Below are positions 44,771-52,970 of a stretch of DNA of 64,000 nt, piece after piece (position 1 is the stretch's first letter; each line of letters begins with the position of its first letter). The DNA is taken from the NCBI GenBank assembly GCA_963845675.1, contig CAWJSX010000005.1, forward strand, positions 1-64,000. The letters run 5' to 3'. The position numbers and the translations under genes were made by a program. A model generated the notes under the pieces. It searched no databases, was not told the DNA's origin, and was given only the letters and a program-made list of their open reading frames with translations. Source of the stretch: CAWJMD01 sp963845675. GTDB taxonomy: Bacteria; Actinomycetota; Actinomycetes; Actinomycetales; CAWJMD01.

Positions 44771-45549
44771 GTGACCCGAGGCGAGATCGAGTGCTGGCTG
44801 ACCGACATGGACGGCGTGCTCGTCCACGAGGAACAACGCCCTGCCCGGTGCGGCGGAGTTCCTGCAGCGCCTGGTCGACCGTGAGCGGCGTTTCCTCGTC
44901 CTCACCAACAACTCGATCTTCACGCCGCGGGACCTGACGGCGCGGCTCGCCGCCGGAGGTCTCAACGTGCCCGAGGAGTCGATCTGGACGTCGGCGCTCG
45001 CGACCGCCCAGTTCCTGGCCGACCAGATGCCGGGCGGCACCGCCTACGTGATCGGTGAGGCGGGTCTCACCACGGCACTGCACGAGGTCGGGTACGTGCT
45101 GACCGACACCGACCCGGACTTCGTCGTGCTCGGCGAGACCCGCACCTACTCCTTCGAGGCCATCACGCGCGCGATCCGGCTGATCGACGCGGGCGCGCGC
45201 TTCATCGCCACCAACCCCGACCCGACCGGCCCGTCCGCGGACGGTCCCCTGCCGGCGACCGGCGCCGTGGCCGCGCTGATCACCCGGGCCACCGGGGCCG
45301 TGCCCTACGTGGTGGGCAAGCCCAACCCGATGATGTTCCGCAGCGCCATGAACCGCATCGACGCCCACTCGGAGACCACCGCGATGGTCGGGCGACCGCA
45401 TGGACACGGACGTGGTCGCCGGCATCGAGGCCGGGCTGGAGACCACGCTCGTGCTGACCGGCTCGACCCGGCGGGACGAGGTCGACCGCTTCCCGTACCG
45501 GCCGACCAGGATCTGCGACTCGGTCGCCGACCTGATCCCGCTGGTCTGA
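44771..45549 (+). CDS. HAD-IIA family hydrolase (two frameshifts)
   Basis: About 259 residues from GTG 44771, 6 nt after TAGCCT. HAD motif 1 is CWLTDMDGVLVHEEQ near residue 9 (nucleophile Asp). A frame change near 44833 leads into ALPGAAEFLQRLVDRERRFL, and motif 2 is FLVLTNNSIFTPRDL. The C2a cap follows with the FIATNPDPTGPS segment. Motif 3 Lys is in VVGKPNPMMFRSAM near 178. A second frame change near 45400 leads to DRMDTDVVAGIEAGLETTLV, motif 4. The family includes NagD-type nucleotide and sugar phosphatases. The specific substrate is unknown. Confidence 0.85.
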
Positions 45550-45553
45550 CCCC

Positions 45554-45573
45554 GGGCGCGCGACTCAGCGCCC
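45554..45573. terminator. Hairpin between convergent HAD and GNAT genes
   Basis: gggcgc - 8 nt - gcgccc, between the HAD stop (45549) and the inferred GNAT stop (45565). Its position between convergent 3' ends suits a shared terminator. Confidence 0.45.
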
Positions 45574-46142
45574 GTGCTGCCCCCACTGCTGCGCGCGTGA
45601 CGGCGTACTCGACGTCGCCGTGCTCGTCACCGGGGATGGCGCACCGGCCATTCCTGGTGGAACGTGCGCACGTGCCGCAGGCCCGCCTTCTCCATCACCC
45701 GGCGCGACGCCTCGTGGACGGCCATCGTCTCCGCGTACACGCGTCGTGCCCCGAGGTCCCGGAAGGCCGTGTCCACGAGGGCTCGTGACCCCTCCGTCGC
45801 GTAGCCGAGGCCCCAGTACCTCGTCCTCAGCCGGTAGCCGAGCTCGGGATCGACGGACGGACCACCACGGTGCGGGCGCAGGTGGAACCACCCGACGAAC
45901 TCGCCGGTCGCCCGCTCCTCGACCGCCCAGAAGCCCCATCCGCTCCCCTGCTCCCGGTAGCGCAGGAAGGCCGGCAGCACGTCGTCGGTGATCTCGGCTC
46001 TCGGGGTCGGCTCCCCGCCGGTGACGTAGCGCATCACGTCCGGGTCGGCGTCGAGGTCGACGAGCAGGTCGACGTCGTCGGCGGTGAACCAGCGCAGCAC
46101 CAGCCGCTCGGTGGTGAGGTAGACCTCGTTGTCCTGCCGCAC
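45565..46142 (-). CDS. GNAT (RimJ/RimL-type) acetyltransferase (frameshifts near C-terminus)
   Basis: About 192 residues from GTG 46142, 6 nt after a minus-strand CAGACT. The acetyl-CoA fold is seen in LTTERLVLRWFTADDVDLLV, GWGFWAVEERATGEFVGWF near residue 70, and RTRYWGLGYATEGSRALVDT near 110 with the Q/R-x-x-G-x-G/A pyrophosphate loop. As read, the frame stops at 45627 after WPVRHPR. Shifting frame restores IPGDEHGDVEYAVTRAQWGQ, the usual end of this subfamily, and stops at 45565. It acetylates small molecules or protein N-termini. The substrate is unknown. Confidence 0.82.
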
Positions 46143-46240
46143 GACCGCAGTCTGCCCGTCGAACGCGTGGTCGTGGGGTCAGCCGGGCTGTGTACCGTGG
46201 CGCCAGCAAGGGCGAGGGCTGCAGCGAGAGGGGCGACGGG

Positions 46241-47248
46241 GTGACTGGTCTGGCGACCGAGGCGGCGGTGCCCGAGCGGCGGCGCCAGCACGAGGCGCAG
46301 CTCGAGCAGCACCGGCGCGAGCTCACCGGGTACTGCTACCGGATGCTCGGGTCGGGGTTCGACGCCGACGACGCCGTCCAGGAGACCATGGTGCGCGCGT
46401 GGCGTGCCCTCGACGGTTTCGACGGCCGCTCGACGTTGCGCTCGTGGCTGTACCGCATCGCGACGAACGTCTGCTTCGACTCCCTCAACGGCGCGAAGCG
46501 CAGGGCCCTGCCGATGGACCTCTCCGCCAGTCCCTTCCCTCCGGTGGCCGAGTCGCTCGGCGCCCCCTTGTCCGAGCGGACGTGGATCGAGCCGGCTCCC
46601 GATGCACACCTCGTCCCCGAGGTCGCGGACCCGGCCGACGTCGCCGTCGGACGGGACACGATCCGGCTGGCGTTCGTCGCGGCGCTGCAGCACCTGCCCC
46701 CGCGTCAGCGCGCGGTCCTCATCCTCCGGGAGGTGCTGCGGTTCACGGCGCGTGAGGTCGCAACGCTGCTGGAGACGTCCGTGCCCTCGGTGAACAGCGC
46801 ACTGCAGCGGGCCAGGGCGACGCTGTCGTCGGACGACCTGGCCCTGGCCGGCACCGCCCCTGACCCGCTCGACGAGGAGCACACGGCGTTGCTGGCGCGC
46901 TACGTGACGGCCTTCGAGTCCTACGACATCGACGCGCTGGTGTCCCTGCTGCACGACGACGCGACGCAGTCGATGCCGCCCTACGGCCTCTGGATCAGCG
47001 GCCCGGCCGACATCGGCCAGTGGCACCTCGGCCCCGGTGGCGCGTGCCGCGGCTCCCGCCTGGTCCCGGTCTCGGCGAACGGGTCACCGGCCTTCGCCCA
47101 GTACAAGCCGGGCGACACCGCGGGGCGGCTCGAGCCGTGGGCCATCCACTGGCTGCAGGTCGCGGACGGCCGGATCATCGGGATCACGAACTTCCTCGAC
47201 ACGCGCCTCTTCGGGCTCTTCGGCCTGCCGGACCACCTCGAGGTCTGA
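46241..47248 (+). CDS. ECF sigma factor with C-terminal SnoaL-like domain
   Basis: Intact 335 residues from GTG 46241, with a gaggggcgac ribosome-binding region; an in-frame GTG at 46190 is less likely. Sigma region 2 is GYCYRMLGSGFDADDAVQET with RSWLYRIATNVCFDSL. Region 4 is LPPRQRAVLILREVLRFTAR and VATLLETSVPSVNSALQRA. The last 120 residues (LLARYVTAFESYDIDALVSL onward) form a SnoaL/NTF2-like domain that in related ECF groups (SigG/SigJ of mycobacteria) modulates activity in place of an anti-sigma factor. No anti-sigma gene is adjacent, consistent with that. Target promoters are unknown. Confidence 0.88.
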   Translation: MTGLATEAAVPERRRQHEAQLEQHRRELTGYCYRMLGSGFDADDAVQETMVRAWRALDGFDGRSTLRSWLYRIATNVCFDSLNGAKRRALPMDLSASPFPPVAESLGAPLSERTWIEPAPDAHLVPEVADPADVAVGRDTIRLAFVAALQHLPPRQRAVLILREVLRFTAREVATLLETSVPSVNSALQRARATLSSDDLALAGTAPDPLDEEHTALLARYVTAFESYDIDALVSLLHDDATQSMPPYGLWISGPADIGQWHLGPGGACRGSRLVPVSANGSPAFAQYKPGDTAGRLEPWAIHWLQVADGRIIGITNFLDTRLFGLFGLPDHLEV

Positions 47249-48257
47249 CGGAGCCGGGTCGCCGCGACGGCGCCGTCAGCGATCGGCGCCGCGAGATCGC
47301 GACTCCGACCAGGCAGACCAGCCCTCCGACGACCGCCAGGGCCGCGGGGATCTCGGCCAGCAGCACCCACCCACCGAGCACGGTGATCGGCGGCACCAGG
47401 TACGTCGACGCCCCGAGACGCCCCGCGCTGCTGCGCGCCAGCGCGTACGCCCAGGTGGTGAACGCGACCGCCGTCGGCAGCGCGCCGAGGTAGACCACCC
47501 AGGCCGTGGCCGACGGACCCGCCCGGGACAGGTCTGCGACCAGGTCGGGAGCGGTGGGGAGCGTGCAGACGGCTCCGACGGTGCAGGCCACCCAGGTGAC
47601 CTGCAGCGCGGACATCGGGCCCAGCAGCGGCTTCTGCGCGACCACGCCGACCGCGTAGGACGCGGCCGCCACAAGGCAGAGCACGACGCCCAGCAGGTCG
47701 GCCTCACCGGTCGAGGTCGCGACGCCGATCAGGGCGACGCCGGCGAACGCTACGCCGCTGCCGACCACCAGCGGTCGCGGGAACCCCTCGCCGAGCATGA
47801 AGCCGGCCAGCAACGCGATCAGGAGCGGACCCGTGTTGACCAGCATCGCCGCGGTGCCGGCGTCGAGGCGCTGCTCGGCGGCGTTGAGTGCCACGTTGTA
47901 GACGCCGAACCACGCGACCCCGCAGACCACCAGCCGTGGCCAGTGCCGGCGCTCGGGCCAGGGCTCCCGGCGGAGCAGCAGCAGACCCCCGAGCAGCACG
48001 CTGGCCACGGCGAGCCGGCCGAGCGTGAGTGGACCCGGCGAGACCTGGTCACCCAGGTACCGGATCGCGATGAATGCCGAGGCCCAGAGGACGACGCTGG
48101 TCCCGATCGCGAGGACGGGCAGCACACGGTGGCCGTCCTGCGTCTCGTCGGCGGCAGGACCTGCGACCGAGTCGCCGACGGCGGGGACCACGGACGCCGA
48201 TCCGGGGGCGGGGGCGGCGAGGTCGGAACCCGCTGAGGGGTCTCTCACGATGCTCAT
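47184..48257 (-). CDS. EamA family (DMT) transporter
   Basis: About 340-357 residues from ATG 48257. After a 45-residue disordered N-terminus it has ten membrane segments in two five-helix EamA repeats (ALNAAEQRLDAGTAAMLVNT in the first, and YLGALPTAVAFTTWAYALAR in the second). It is an inner-membrane exporter or importer of small metabolites. As read the C-terminus runs 65 bp into the sigma gene on the other strand with a low-complexity Arg/Gly tail. A one-base shift would stop it at 47276 after VGVAISRR, the normal family end, so the annotated end is doubtful. Confidence 0.82.
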   Translation of the reverse strand: MSIVRDPSAGSDLAAPAPGSASVVPAVGDSVAGPAADETQDGHRVLPVLAIGTSVVLWASAFIAIRYLGDQVSPGPLTLGRLAVASVLLGGLLLLRREPWPERRHWPRLVVCGVAWFGVYNVALNAAEQRLDAGTAAMLVNTGPLLIALLAGFMLGEGFPRPLVVGSGVAFAGVALIGVATSTGEADLLGVVLCLVAAASYAVGVVAQKPLLGPMSALQVTWVACTVGAVCTLPTAPDLVADLSRAGPSATAWVVYLGALPTAVAFTTWAYALARSSAGRLGASTYLVPPITVLGGWVLLAEIPAALAVVGGLVCLVGVAISRRRSLTAPSRRPGSVRPRGGPAGRRARRGACRGSS

Positions 48258-48355
48258 GGTGACTCAACGGTCCGACAGTCCGGCGTGTGAGGGCGGCGGC
48301 GGCGAGGTCCGACGTGGTCACGGGGAGAATCGGGGCGCGCAGGTACGGTCGGTGC

Positions 48356-49303
48356 GTGCCCGTCCCCACCTACGCCGACGTCGAGCGGGCCCGTCGACGG
48401 GTCGACGGGGTGACGCGCCGCGTCGTCGTGTCCCACGTCGAACCCGGCACCCTGGCGGCCGGCGACGTCTGGCTCGCCCACGAGTACCTGCAGCACACCG
48501 GCTCGTTCAAGGCGCGAGGCGCTCAGAACTTCACCGCCGACGCGGCCGCACGCGGTGCCCTCGACCGAGGGGTCGTGATCGCCTCGGGTGGGAACGCGGG
48601 GCTCGCCTGCGCCTGGGCGGCCCGCGAGAACGGCACCACCGCAACGGTCTTCGTCCCGACGACTGCACCTGCCGTGAAGGTGGAACGCCTGCACCGCCTC
48701 GGGGCCGACGTGCGGCAGGTGGGACGCGACTACCACGAGGCCTCCACGGCGGCGGCCGACTTCGCCGCCTCCACCGGGGCCGTGCGCTCGCACGCGTACG
48801 ACCACCCACTCATCGCCGCCGGGGCGGGGACCCTGCTGATGGAGGCGCTGGAGGGCCTGCCTGAGAAGCCGGACACGGTCGTCGTCGCCGTCGGCGGTGG
48901 GGGTCTGTTCACCGGGACGGCGGTCGCGTCACTCGAGCACGGTCTGCGCGTCGTCGCCGCCGAGCCCGAGGGGTGCCGGGCGCTGGGGGCGGCGATCGAG
49001 GCAGGCGGTCCCGTCGACTCACCGGTCGACTCGGTGGCCGCCGACTCCCTCGGGGCCCGACGGTGCTCGTCGATGGCGTACGAGGCGGCGGTGCGCCAGG
49101 ACGTGGTGCCGGTGGCCGTCACGGACCCCCAGCTCGTCGCCGCCCGGCGCGCCCTGTGGGCCGAGTGCCGTGTGGCGGTCGAGCACGGCGCCGCGACCGC
49201 CCTGGCGGCTCTGACGGCCGGCGCGTACCGGCCGTCGGAGGGCGAGCGCGTGCTGGTCGTGCTGTGCGGCGCCAACACCGACCCGTCCGACCTGGCCGGC
49301 TGA
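48356..49303 (+). CDS. PLP-dependent threonine/serine dehydratase-like enzyme
   Basis: Intact 315 residues from GTG 48356, 6 nt after TACGGT. It is a fold-type II PLP enzyme: HTGSFKARGAQNFTA near residue 45 carries the PLP Lys, VIASGGNAGLACAWAAREN near 75 is the SGGN substrate loop, and VVAVGGGGLFTGTAVASLEH near 180 the Gly-rich phosphate cup. It probably deaminates Ser or Thr, or acts as a racemase. The frame upstream is open but antisense to the EamA N-terminus. It is divergent from EamA. Confidence 0.87.
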   Translation: MPVPTYADVERARRRVDGVTRRVVVSHVEPGTLAAGDVWLAHEYLQHTGSFKARGAQNFTADAAARGALDRGVVIASGGNAGLACAWAARENGTTATVFVPTTAPAVKVERLHRLGADVRQVGRDYHEASTAAADFAASTGAVRSHAYDHPLIAAGAGTLLMEALEGLPEKPDTVVVAVGGGGLFTGTAVASLEHGLRVVAAEPEGCRALGAAIEAGGPVDSPVDSVAADSLGARRCSSMAYEAAVRQDVVPVAVTDPQLVAARRALWAECRVAVEHGAATALAALTAGAYRPSEGERVLVVLCGANTDPSDLAG

Positions 49304-49370
49304 GGATCGCTCGACGTGCCGACCCACTCGTCCGCGTGCAGCATGTGCGTATGGACGAGGGGGGGACGAC

Positions 49371-50423
49371 GTGACGGCCTCGGCCCCGCCGACCGCGGTG
49401 GGTCTCGACCCGGAGCCGACGTCCCGACCGGAGCTGGACGCGATCGCGCGGAGGGCGGCCGGCTCCCCCGGTGACCCCGGCGCGGCGTTCGCCGCGGCCC
49501 CCGACGTCGGGTCACTGGCGCCGCAGCCCGGCGCCGGCAGCACCCGCACCCGCTGGGAGGTGCTCGCGACCCTCGGTGCCGTCGACCTCACCTGGGCCCG
49601 CGCCCTGGAGGCGCACCTCGACGCCCTCTCGATCCTGCGGGAGGCCGACGCGGAGGTCCCGGACGGGAGCACCTGGGGGGTCTACGCGGCAGAGGGACCG
49701 GGGGTCCGGCTCGACGCGACGGCTCCCGACGCCCCCGGCGGACGGTGGCGCCTCACCGGGACCAAGCCGTGGTGCTCTCTGGCCGGAACGGTCAGCCACG
49801 CCCTCGTCACGGCGAACGTCGGCGACGGACGGCGCCTCTTCGCCGTGCACCTGGCCGACCGGCGCGGAGTCACCGTCCGCGACGCCCCGTGGGTCTCCCG
49901 AGGCCTCGTCGCCGTACCGAGCGGACCGGTGGACTTCGAGGACGTGGCAGCCGTCCCGGTGGGCGCGAGCGGCTGGTACCTCGACCGACCCGGGTTCGCG
50001 TGGGGCGGCATCGGTGTCGCGGCCTGCTGGTACGGCGGTGCGGTCGGCGTCGCCCGCCGCCTGTGGAGCGCGTCGTCGGCACGAGAGCCCGACCAGGTCG
50101 CCCTGATGCACCTGGGCGCGGTCGACCTGGTCCTCACCGCGGCACGGGCGTGCCTCGCCGAGGCGGCGGCAGCCGTCGACACCGGGGCTGTCCAGGGCGC
50201 CGACGGGGCTCGGCTGGCGGCTCGCGTCCGCGGGGTCGTGGCGGCGGCCGCCGAGCAGGTGCTGGAGCGCGCAGGGCACGGCTGGGGGCCGGCCCCGCTC
50301 ACCCTGGACGAGGACCACGCGCGACGCGTGGCCGACCTGACCGTCTACCTCCGCCAGCACCACGCGGAGCGGGACGAGGCGGCCCTGGGATCGGCCCTCC
50401 TGCAGGGCCACCGTCCGTGGTGA
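49371..50423 (+). CDS. Acyl-CoA dehydrogenase-like protein of a glycosyltransferase operon
   Basis: Intact 350 residues from GTG 49371, following a gagggggggac ribosome-binding site. The fold is suggested by GRWRLTGTKPWCSLAGTVSH near residue 125, equivalent to the FAD-binding G-x-K-x-x-x-S/T loop, FAVHLADRRGVTV and the helical C-terminal half. It is shorter than standard enzymes (about 380) and no clear catalytic Glu was identified, so dehydrogenase activity is uncertain. Its stop overlaps the next start (GTGA), and three genes are coupled here. I recall similar neighbourhoods in other bacteria, but no characterised pathway. Confidence 0.75.
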   Translation: MTASAPPTAVGLDPEPTSRPELDAIARRAAGSPGDPGAAFAAAPDVGSLAPQPGAGSTRTRWEVLATLGAVDLTWARALEAHLDALSILREADAEVPDGSTWGVYAAEGPGVRLDATAPDAPGGRWRLTGTKPWCSLAGTVSHALVTANVGDGRRLFAVHLADRRGVTVRDAPWVSRGLVAVPSGPVDFEDVAAVPVGASGWYLDRPGFAWGGIGVAACWYGGAVGVARRLWSASSAREPDQVALMHLGAVDLVLTAARACLAEAAAAVDTGAVQGADGARLAARVRGVVAAAAEQVLERAGHGWGPAPLTLDEDHARRVADLTVYLRQHHAERDEAALGSALLQGHRPW

Positions 50424-51778
50424 CGTTCGACCACCGCGAGGCCGGGACGGCCCCGCAGACGTGGGACGCCGACCCGCGGTTCGCCGCGCTGCCACCCCTC
50501 GACCTGTCCGGCCTGCAGCGCCTGGTGGTCGCGGCGGCCCACCCGGACGACGAGTCGCTGGGCGCCGGTGGGCTGATGGCGCTGGCGGACGCGGCGGGCG
50601 TCCCGGTCAGGGTCGTCGTCGCCACGACGGGCGACGGCTCCCACCCCGGCTCGCCCACGACCAGCCGTCGCGAGATGGGCGAGCGCCGGCGCGCCGAGCT
50701 CCGCCGGGCGATCCGGCACGTGGCCCCGTCCGCGACGCTCCAGGTCCTCGAGGTGCCGGACGGTCAGGTGGCCGCGCACGAGGAGGTGGTCCGGCAGGCG
50801 CTGCGACGCGACCTTGCCCCCGGCACGTGGGTCGCGGCGCCCTGGCGAGGAGACGCCCACCCCGATCACGAAGCGGTCGGCCGAGCCGCTGCGGCAGCCG
50901 CCGAGGACGTCGCAGGGGTGCTCCTGGAGTACCCGGTGTGGGCCTGGCACTGGGCCACACCGGACGATCCCGGCCTGCCGTGGCAGGTGCTCCAGCGGTT
51001 GCCGCTCAGCGCCCACGCGCGAGCAGCCAAGGCCCGTGCCGTCGCCGAGCACCGCAGCCAGGTGGAAGCGCTGTCGGACCTGCCCGGCGACGAGCCCGTC
51101 GTGCCCGCGGGCTTCCGGGAGCACTTCGCGCGGGCGCACGAGACCTTCGCGGTCACCAGGTCCGCTCACCGACGGGAGAGCCTCGACCCGCCGTTCTTCG
51201 CCGACTTCTACCGCGCAGGGAACGACCCGTGGGGCTTCGAGACCCGTTGGTACGAAAGGCGCAAACGTGAGGTCACGCTGGCGAGCCTGCCGCGGGAGCG
51301 CTTCGTGTCCGCCTTCGAGCCGGGCTGCTCGATCGGGGTGCTGACGGCCGACCTCGCCAAGCGGTGCGAGCGCCTGCTGGCCACCGACGTCGCCGAGGTC
51401 GCCCTCGCCGCCGCGCGAGAGCGGCTCGCCGGGGCGCCGCACGTGACCATCGAGTCGCGCCGCGTGCCGCAGGAGTGGCCGGCCGGCCCGTTCGACCTCG
51501 TGGTGCTGTCGGAGGTGGGCTACTACTGCGGCCCGGACGACCTCGACCTCCTCGCCGACCGTGCCGGCGCGTCGCTCTCGGGCGACGGCGTGCTGGTGGC
51601 CTGCCACTGGCGGCACCCCGTGCCGGAGTACCCGGTGACCGGGGACGAGGTGCACGCCGTCCTGCGGGAGCGGACAGGGCTGGTGCCGCTCGTGCAGCAC
51701 CTGGAGGACGACTTCGTGCTCGACGTCCTGGTGCGGCCGCCCGCCGTGTCCGTCGCCCGCGCCGGTGGTCTGGCATGA
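50420..51778 (+). CDS. PIG-L deacetylase / SAM methyltransferase fusion
   Basis: Intact 452 residues from GTG 50420. Residues 1-240 are a PIG-L (LmbE) zinc deacetylase: VVAAAHPDDESLGAGG near residue 37 carries the H-P-D-D metal and catalytic residues, and GDAHPDHEAVGRAA near 145 the second metal site. Residues 255-440 are a class I methyltransferase, opening with FYRAGNDPWGFETRWYERRK. Its SAM motif is FEPGCSIGVLTADLAKRC near 300, resembling NodS-type N-methyltransferases, which act on deacetylated glucosamine. A deacetylase fused to an N-methyltransferase would allow N-deacetylation then N-methylation of a sugar (inference). It overlaps both neighbours by four bases. Confidence 0.87.
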   Translation: MTFDHREAGTAPQTWDADPRFAALPPLDLSGLQRLVVAAAHPDDESLGAGGLMALADAAGVPVRVVVATTGDGSHPGSPTTSRREMGERRRAELRRAIRHVAPSATLQVLEVPDGQVAAHEEVVRQALRRDLAPGTWVAAPWRGDAHPDHEAVGRAAAAAAEDVAGVLLEYPVWAWHWATPDDPGLPWQVLQRLPLSAHARAAKARAVAEHRSQVEALSDLPGDEPVVPAGFREHFARAHETFAVTRSAHRRESLDPPFFADFYRAGNDPWGFETRWYERRKREVTLASLPRERFVSAFEPGCSIGVLTADLAKRCERLLATDVAEVALAAARERLAGAPHVTIESRRVPQEWPAGPFDLVVLSEVGYYCGPDDLDLLADRAGASLSGDGVLVACHWRHPVPEYPVTGDEVHAVLRERTGLVPLVQHLEDDFVLDVLVRPPAVSVARAGGLA

Positions 51779-52515
51779 GCCCGGGACGCGAGGTGGACCG
51801 GATCGTGGTGGTCGTGCCGGTGCGCGACGAGGAGACGCTGCTGGCGCGCTGCCTGGACGGGCTCACGACGGCCTCCCGGCACGTTCCCGTCCAGGTGCAG
51901 GTCGTGGTGGTGCTTGACCGGTGCACCGACGGGTCCGAGAACGTGGCCCGCTCTCGGCCAGGCGTCGAGATCGTGCACAGCACAGCCGGTCTCGTCGGCG
52001 CGGCGCGTCGGATCGGAGTCGACCACGTCCTCGCACGGACCGGTGTCGAGCCCGAGCGCCTCCTGCTGGCCAGCACCGACGCCGACTCGGTCGTGCCGCC
52101 GCACTGGCTCAGCCATCTCCACCGCCTCGTGCTGGACGGCGCCGATGCCGTGCTGGGCACGGTGCAGCCGGACCTGGACGGCCTGCCGACCGCGGCACTG
52201 CGCGCCTGGTCGCGCGCCTACCAGCAGTCGGACGGCCACCCGCACGTGCACGGCGCCAACCTCGCCGTGCGGGGCGACGTCTACGTCGCAGCAGGTGGTT
52301 TCCCGCCCGTCGCCGCTCACGAGGACGTGCTGCTGGTGCGGGCCCTGCAACCGCTGGCGGCCCGTGTCGTGCGCTCCGGCGGCTGCACCGTGGAGACCAG
52401 CAGCCGCCTCGACGGCCGGGCGCCCGCAGGGTTCGCCGCCGACCTCGCGGCCCTCGTGATCGGGACACGGGGCCGCGTCGTGGCCGAGGCGGGGCCTGGC
52501 ACTCTCGGGGCATGA
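51775..52515 (+). CDS. Family 2 glycosyltransferase
   Basis: Intact 246 residues from ATG 51775, overlapping the previous stop (ATGA). A GT-A fold is shown by VVVVPVRDEETLLARCLDGL near residue 10, VVVVLDRCTDGSENVA near 40 and LLASTDADSVVPPHWL near 98, where DAD is the metal-binding D-x-D. GANLAVRGDVYVAAGGF and AHEDVLLV are the acceptor-side ED motif region. No membrane segments, so it is cytoplasmic. It is the last gene of the acyl-CoA dehydrogenase/PIG-L-methyltransferase operon. Its sugar product is presumably the substrate of the fused enzyme. Confidence 0.88.
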   Translation: MSPGREVDRIVVVVPVRDEETLLARCLDGLTTASRHVPVQVQVVVVLDRCTDGSENVARSRPGVEIVHSTAGLVGAARRIGVDHVLARTGVEPERLLLASTDADSVVPPHWLSHLHRLVLDGADAVLGTVQPDLDGLPTAALRAWSRAYQQSDGHPHVHGANLAVRGDVYVAAGGFPPVAAHEDVLLVRALQPLAARVVRSGGCTVETSSRLDGRAPAGFAADLAALVIGTRGRVVAEAGPGTLGA

Positions 52516-52964
52516 GCACCGACGGCCCGTACGGCGACCTGGAGGTCACCCCGCGGCTCGTCGTCCCGGCACGGCTGCTGCGGTGGCGCTTCTCGCGGTC
52601 GTCGGGCCCCGGCGGCCAGGGCGTGAACACGGCCGACTCCCGGGTCGAGGTGACCCTCGACCTCGGCGCCCTGGCGTCGGCGCCGGACGGCTGGGCCGAG
52701 GGGCTCGTCGAGACGCTGCGACGCCGGCTCGCCGAGCGCCTGGTCGACGACACCCTGACGGTGGCCGCCTCGGAGCACCGTCAGCAGCTCCGCAACCGCC
52801 AGGTCGCCCGGATGCGGATGGCCGCCCTGCTGCGTGAGGGCACCGCACCGCCAGGTCCGCGTCGGCGCCCCACCCGTCCGACCGCCGGATCCAGACGCCG
52901 GCGCCTGGACGACAAGCGCCGCCGGTCACAGCTCAAGCAGTCGAGGCGCCGCGACGACGACTGA
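52512..52964 (+). CDS. arfB: Ribosome rescue peptidyl-tRNA hydrolase ArfB
   Basis: Intact 150 residues from ATG 52512. The catalytic FSRSSGPGGQGVNTADS near residue 30 holds the GGQ that hydrolyses peptidyl-tRNA on stalled ribosomes. The C-terminal 40 residues are Arg/Lys-rich (RRRRLDDKRRRSQLKQSRR), as needed to enter the empty mRNA channel. The ATG overlaps the glycosyltransferase stop (ATGA), but CACTCT also lies 6 nt upstream, so a separate leaderless transcript is possible. It is convergent with the DNA ligase gene, 6 bp away. Confidence 0.93.
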   Translation: MSTDGPYGDLEVTPRLVVPARLLRWRFSRSSGPGGQGVNTADSRVEVTLDLGALASAPDGWAEGLVETLRRRLAERLVDDTLTVAASEHRQQLRNRQVARMRMAALLREGTAPPGPRRRPTRPTAGSRRRRLDDKRRRSQLKQSRRRDDD

Positions 52965-52970
52965 CGGCAG

